From JANWWM01 sp046719715 (lineage in GTDB: Bacteria > Bacteroidota > Chlorobiia > Chlorobiales > Thermochlorobacteraceae), in assembly GCA_046719715.1 (NCBI GenBank), contig JBDNCJ010000035.1, positions 1 to 30,789 on the forward strand: 30,789 nucleotides of DNA, in the 5' to 3' direction. The notes beneath the pieces are model-generated. The model saw only the letters and a list, made by a program, of their open reading frames with translations, was not told the origin of the DNA and did not search any database. Shown piece after piece: positions 30,064 to 30,789 of the stretch (position 1 is its first letter; the number at the start of each line of letters is the position of its first letter). Position numbers and translations under genes: made by a program.

Positions 30064-30789
30064 TTATGAAATCACGCCAAGTTCTTTGCCGATGCGGAGA
30101 AATTCTGATACGATTTTATCCAAATGCCACTCTTCGTGAGAGGTCATGTAGCTGGTGCGAAGCATTTCCCAGCCCGGCATCACGCCCGGACGGACAAACG
30201 CATTGACGAACACACCCGCGTCGTAAAGTTTTCGCCAGAAGAGAAGCGTTTTGTGTTGGTCTCCGATAATCACCGATACAATCGCAGTGCGCGAATCCAT
30301 CAACTTGAACCCGTGCGATTTGAGGGCTTGTCGCACGCGGTCGGCGTTTTGGACGAGTTTTTCAACGCGCCAAGTTTCTTCTTTCAAAATCTCTAAGGCT
30401 TTAAGTGCCGCCGCTACGCTTGCCGCTGTCGGCGAAGCAGAAAAAATAAGGGCAGGGGTGTGATGTTTGATGTAGTTAATGACGGCTCTATCGCCGACAA
30501 CAAATCCGCCAAGCGAGGCGAAGGTTTTGGAGAATGTGCCCATGGTTAAATCGACTTCATCGTCCAATCCAAACTCTGACGCCGTACCTCGCCCGCCTTT
30601 GCCAATCACCCCGACTGCGTGCGCGTCGTCAACGAGAACTTTTGCGTTATACTGCTTGGCAAGTTTGACAAGGTCGGGAAGATGAACAATCTCGCCCGAA
30701 ACCGAGAACACGCCGTCCGTTGCGATGAGCTTGCCGGCTTCAATCGGAATTTTTTTGAGCACGCGTTCTAAATCGTCCATGTCGTTGTG
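30064..30789 (-). CDS. Alpha-oxoamine synthase family PLP enzyme (serine palmitoyltransferase/KBL-like), 5' end outside window
   Basis: Only the last 242 codons are present; the frame stays open through the window edge. DGVFSVSGEIVHLPDLVKLA, then VDDAHAVGVIGKGGRGT with the PLP-pyridine Asp and stacking His, and the Schiff-base lysine in MGTFSKTFASLGG identify the alpha-oxoamine synthase group. YIKHHTPALIFSASPTAAS is most like serine palmitoyltransferase and related sphingolipid or 2-amino-3-ketobutyrate CoA ligase enzymes. BioF is a less likely alternative. A sphingolipid role would fit a member of the Bacteroidota/Chlorobi, but the missing N-terminal part and neighbours prevent a firm choice. 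Confidence 0.85.
   Translation of the reverse strand, partial: HNDMDDLERVLKKIPIEAGKLIATDGVFSVSGEIVHLPDLVKLAKQYNAKVLVDDAHAVGVIGKGGRGTASEFGLDDEVDLTMGTFSKTFASLGGFVVGDRAVINYIKHHTPALIFSASPTAASVAAALKALEILKEETWRVEKLVQNADRVRQALKSHGFKLMDSRTAIVSVIIGDQHKTLLFWRKLYDAGVFVNAFVRPGVMPGWEMLRTSYMTSHEEWHLDKIVSEFLRIGKELGVIS

Noticed and set aside
1..30789. Possible CRISPR arrays, tRNA genes or insertion sequences
   Set aside because: No regularly spaced repeats, no cloverleaf-like segments with anticodon stems and no transposase reading frames with terminal inverted repeats were seen.

Overview
The window reads as a piece of a bacterial chromosome of mid G+C content, with intact housekeeping genes on both strands. 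Several features point to the Bacteroidota/Chlorobi (FCB) group: complex I genes with a NuoE/NuoG electron-input module, several Uma2-family nuclease genes, a stand-alone ClpS, a serine-palmitoyltransferase-like PLP enzyme and weak Shine-Dalgarno signals. A Chloroherpeton-like Chlorobi relative is my best guess, by inference from gene content and at modest confidence. No rRNA, tRNA, CRISPR array, transposase or integrase was found.

Region 1 (1-8987, all minus strand; transcription runs from high to low coordinates). A complex I gene cluster reads nuoG, Uma2, nuoA, nuoB, nuoC, Uma2, nuoD, nuoE, Uma2, followed by a cobalamin-binding (BtuF-like) protein and an SPFH protein cut by the window edge. 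Three divergent, catalytically intact Uma2 nuclease genes sit in the joints of this operon, and nuoF is missing where it would usually follow nuoE.

Region 2 (9010-11765, minus strand). This is an accessory island. It holds a RelB/DinJ-like antitoxin with a MazF-like toxin only 22 bases upstream of nuoG. Next to it is a tightly overlapping three-gene cassette: two DUF488 proteins and a protein resembling the dual-OB family. A 112-residue protein of unknown function follows. A 19-base direct repeat (18/19 identical) flanks the cassette. It repeats the last five codons and stop of the 112-residue gene, and its one mismatch is synonymous. This is the most likely place for an under-described, possibly defence-related, mobile system.

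Region 3 (11823-20381) is mixed housekeeping: quinone oxidoreductase, a small secreted protein, a UbiA-type prenyltransferase, clpS, a GH3 beta-N-acetylhexosaminidase, a tandem-receiver regulator whose second phosphoacceptor is Glu, mnmA, a LolD-like ABC ATPase, nadE and a Trp-rich membrane protein.

Region 4 (20520-24876, plus strand) holds hpt, ftsH, a half-length TauE/SafE permease, an HU/IHF-type protein and a zinc-ribbon/TPR membrane protein.

Region 5 (24878-30789) holds an M28 zinc peptidase lipoprotein, a DhaL-DegV protein that looks like fused fatty-acid kinase FakA and FakB, a D15-type outer membrane beta-barrel, and the 3' part of an alpha-oxoamine synthase gene. Two convincing intrinsic terminators lie in this last region.
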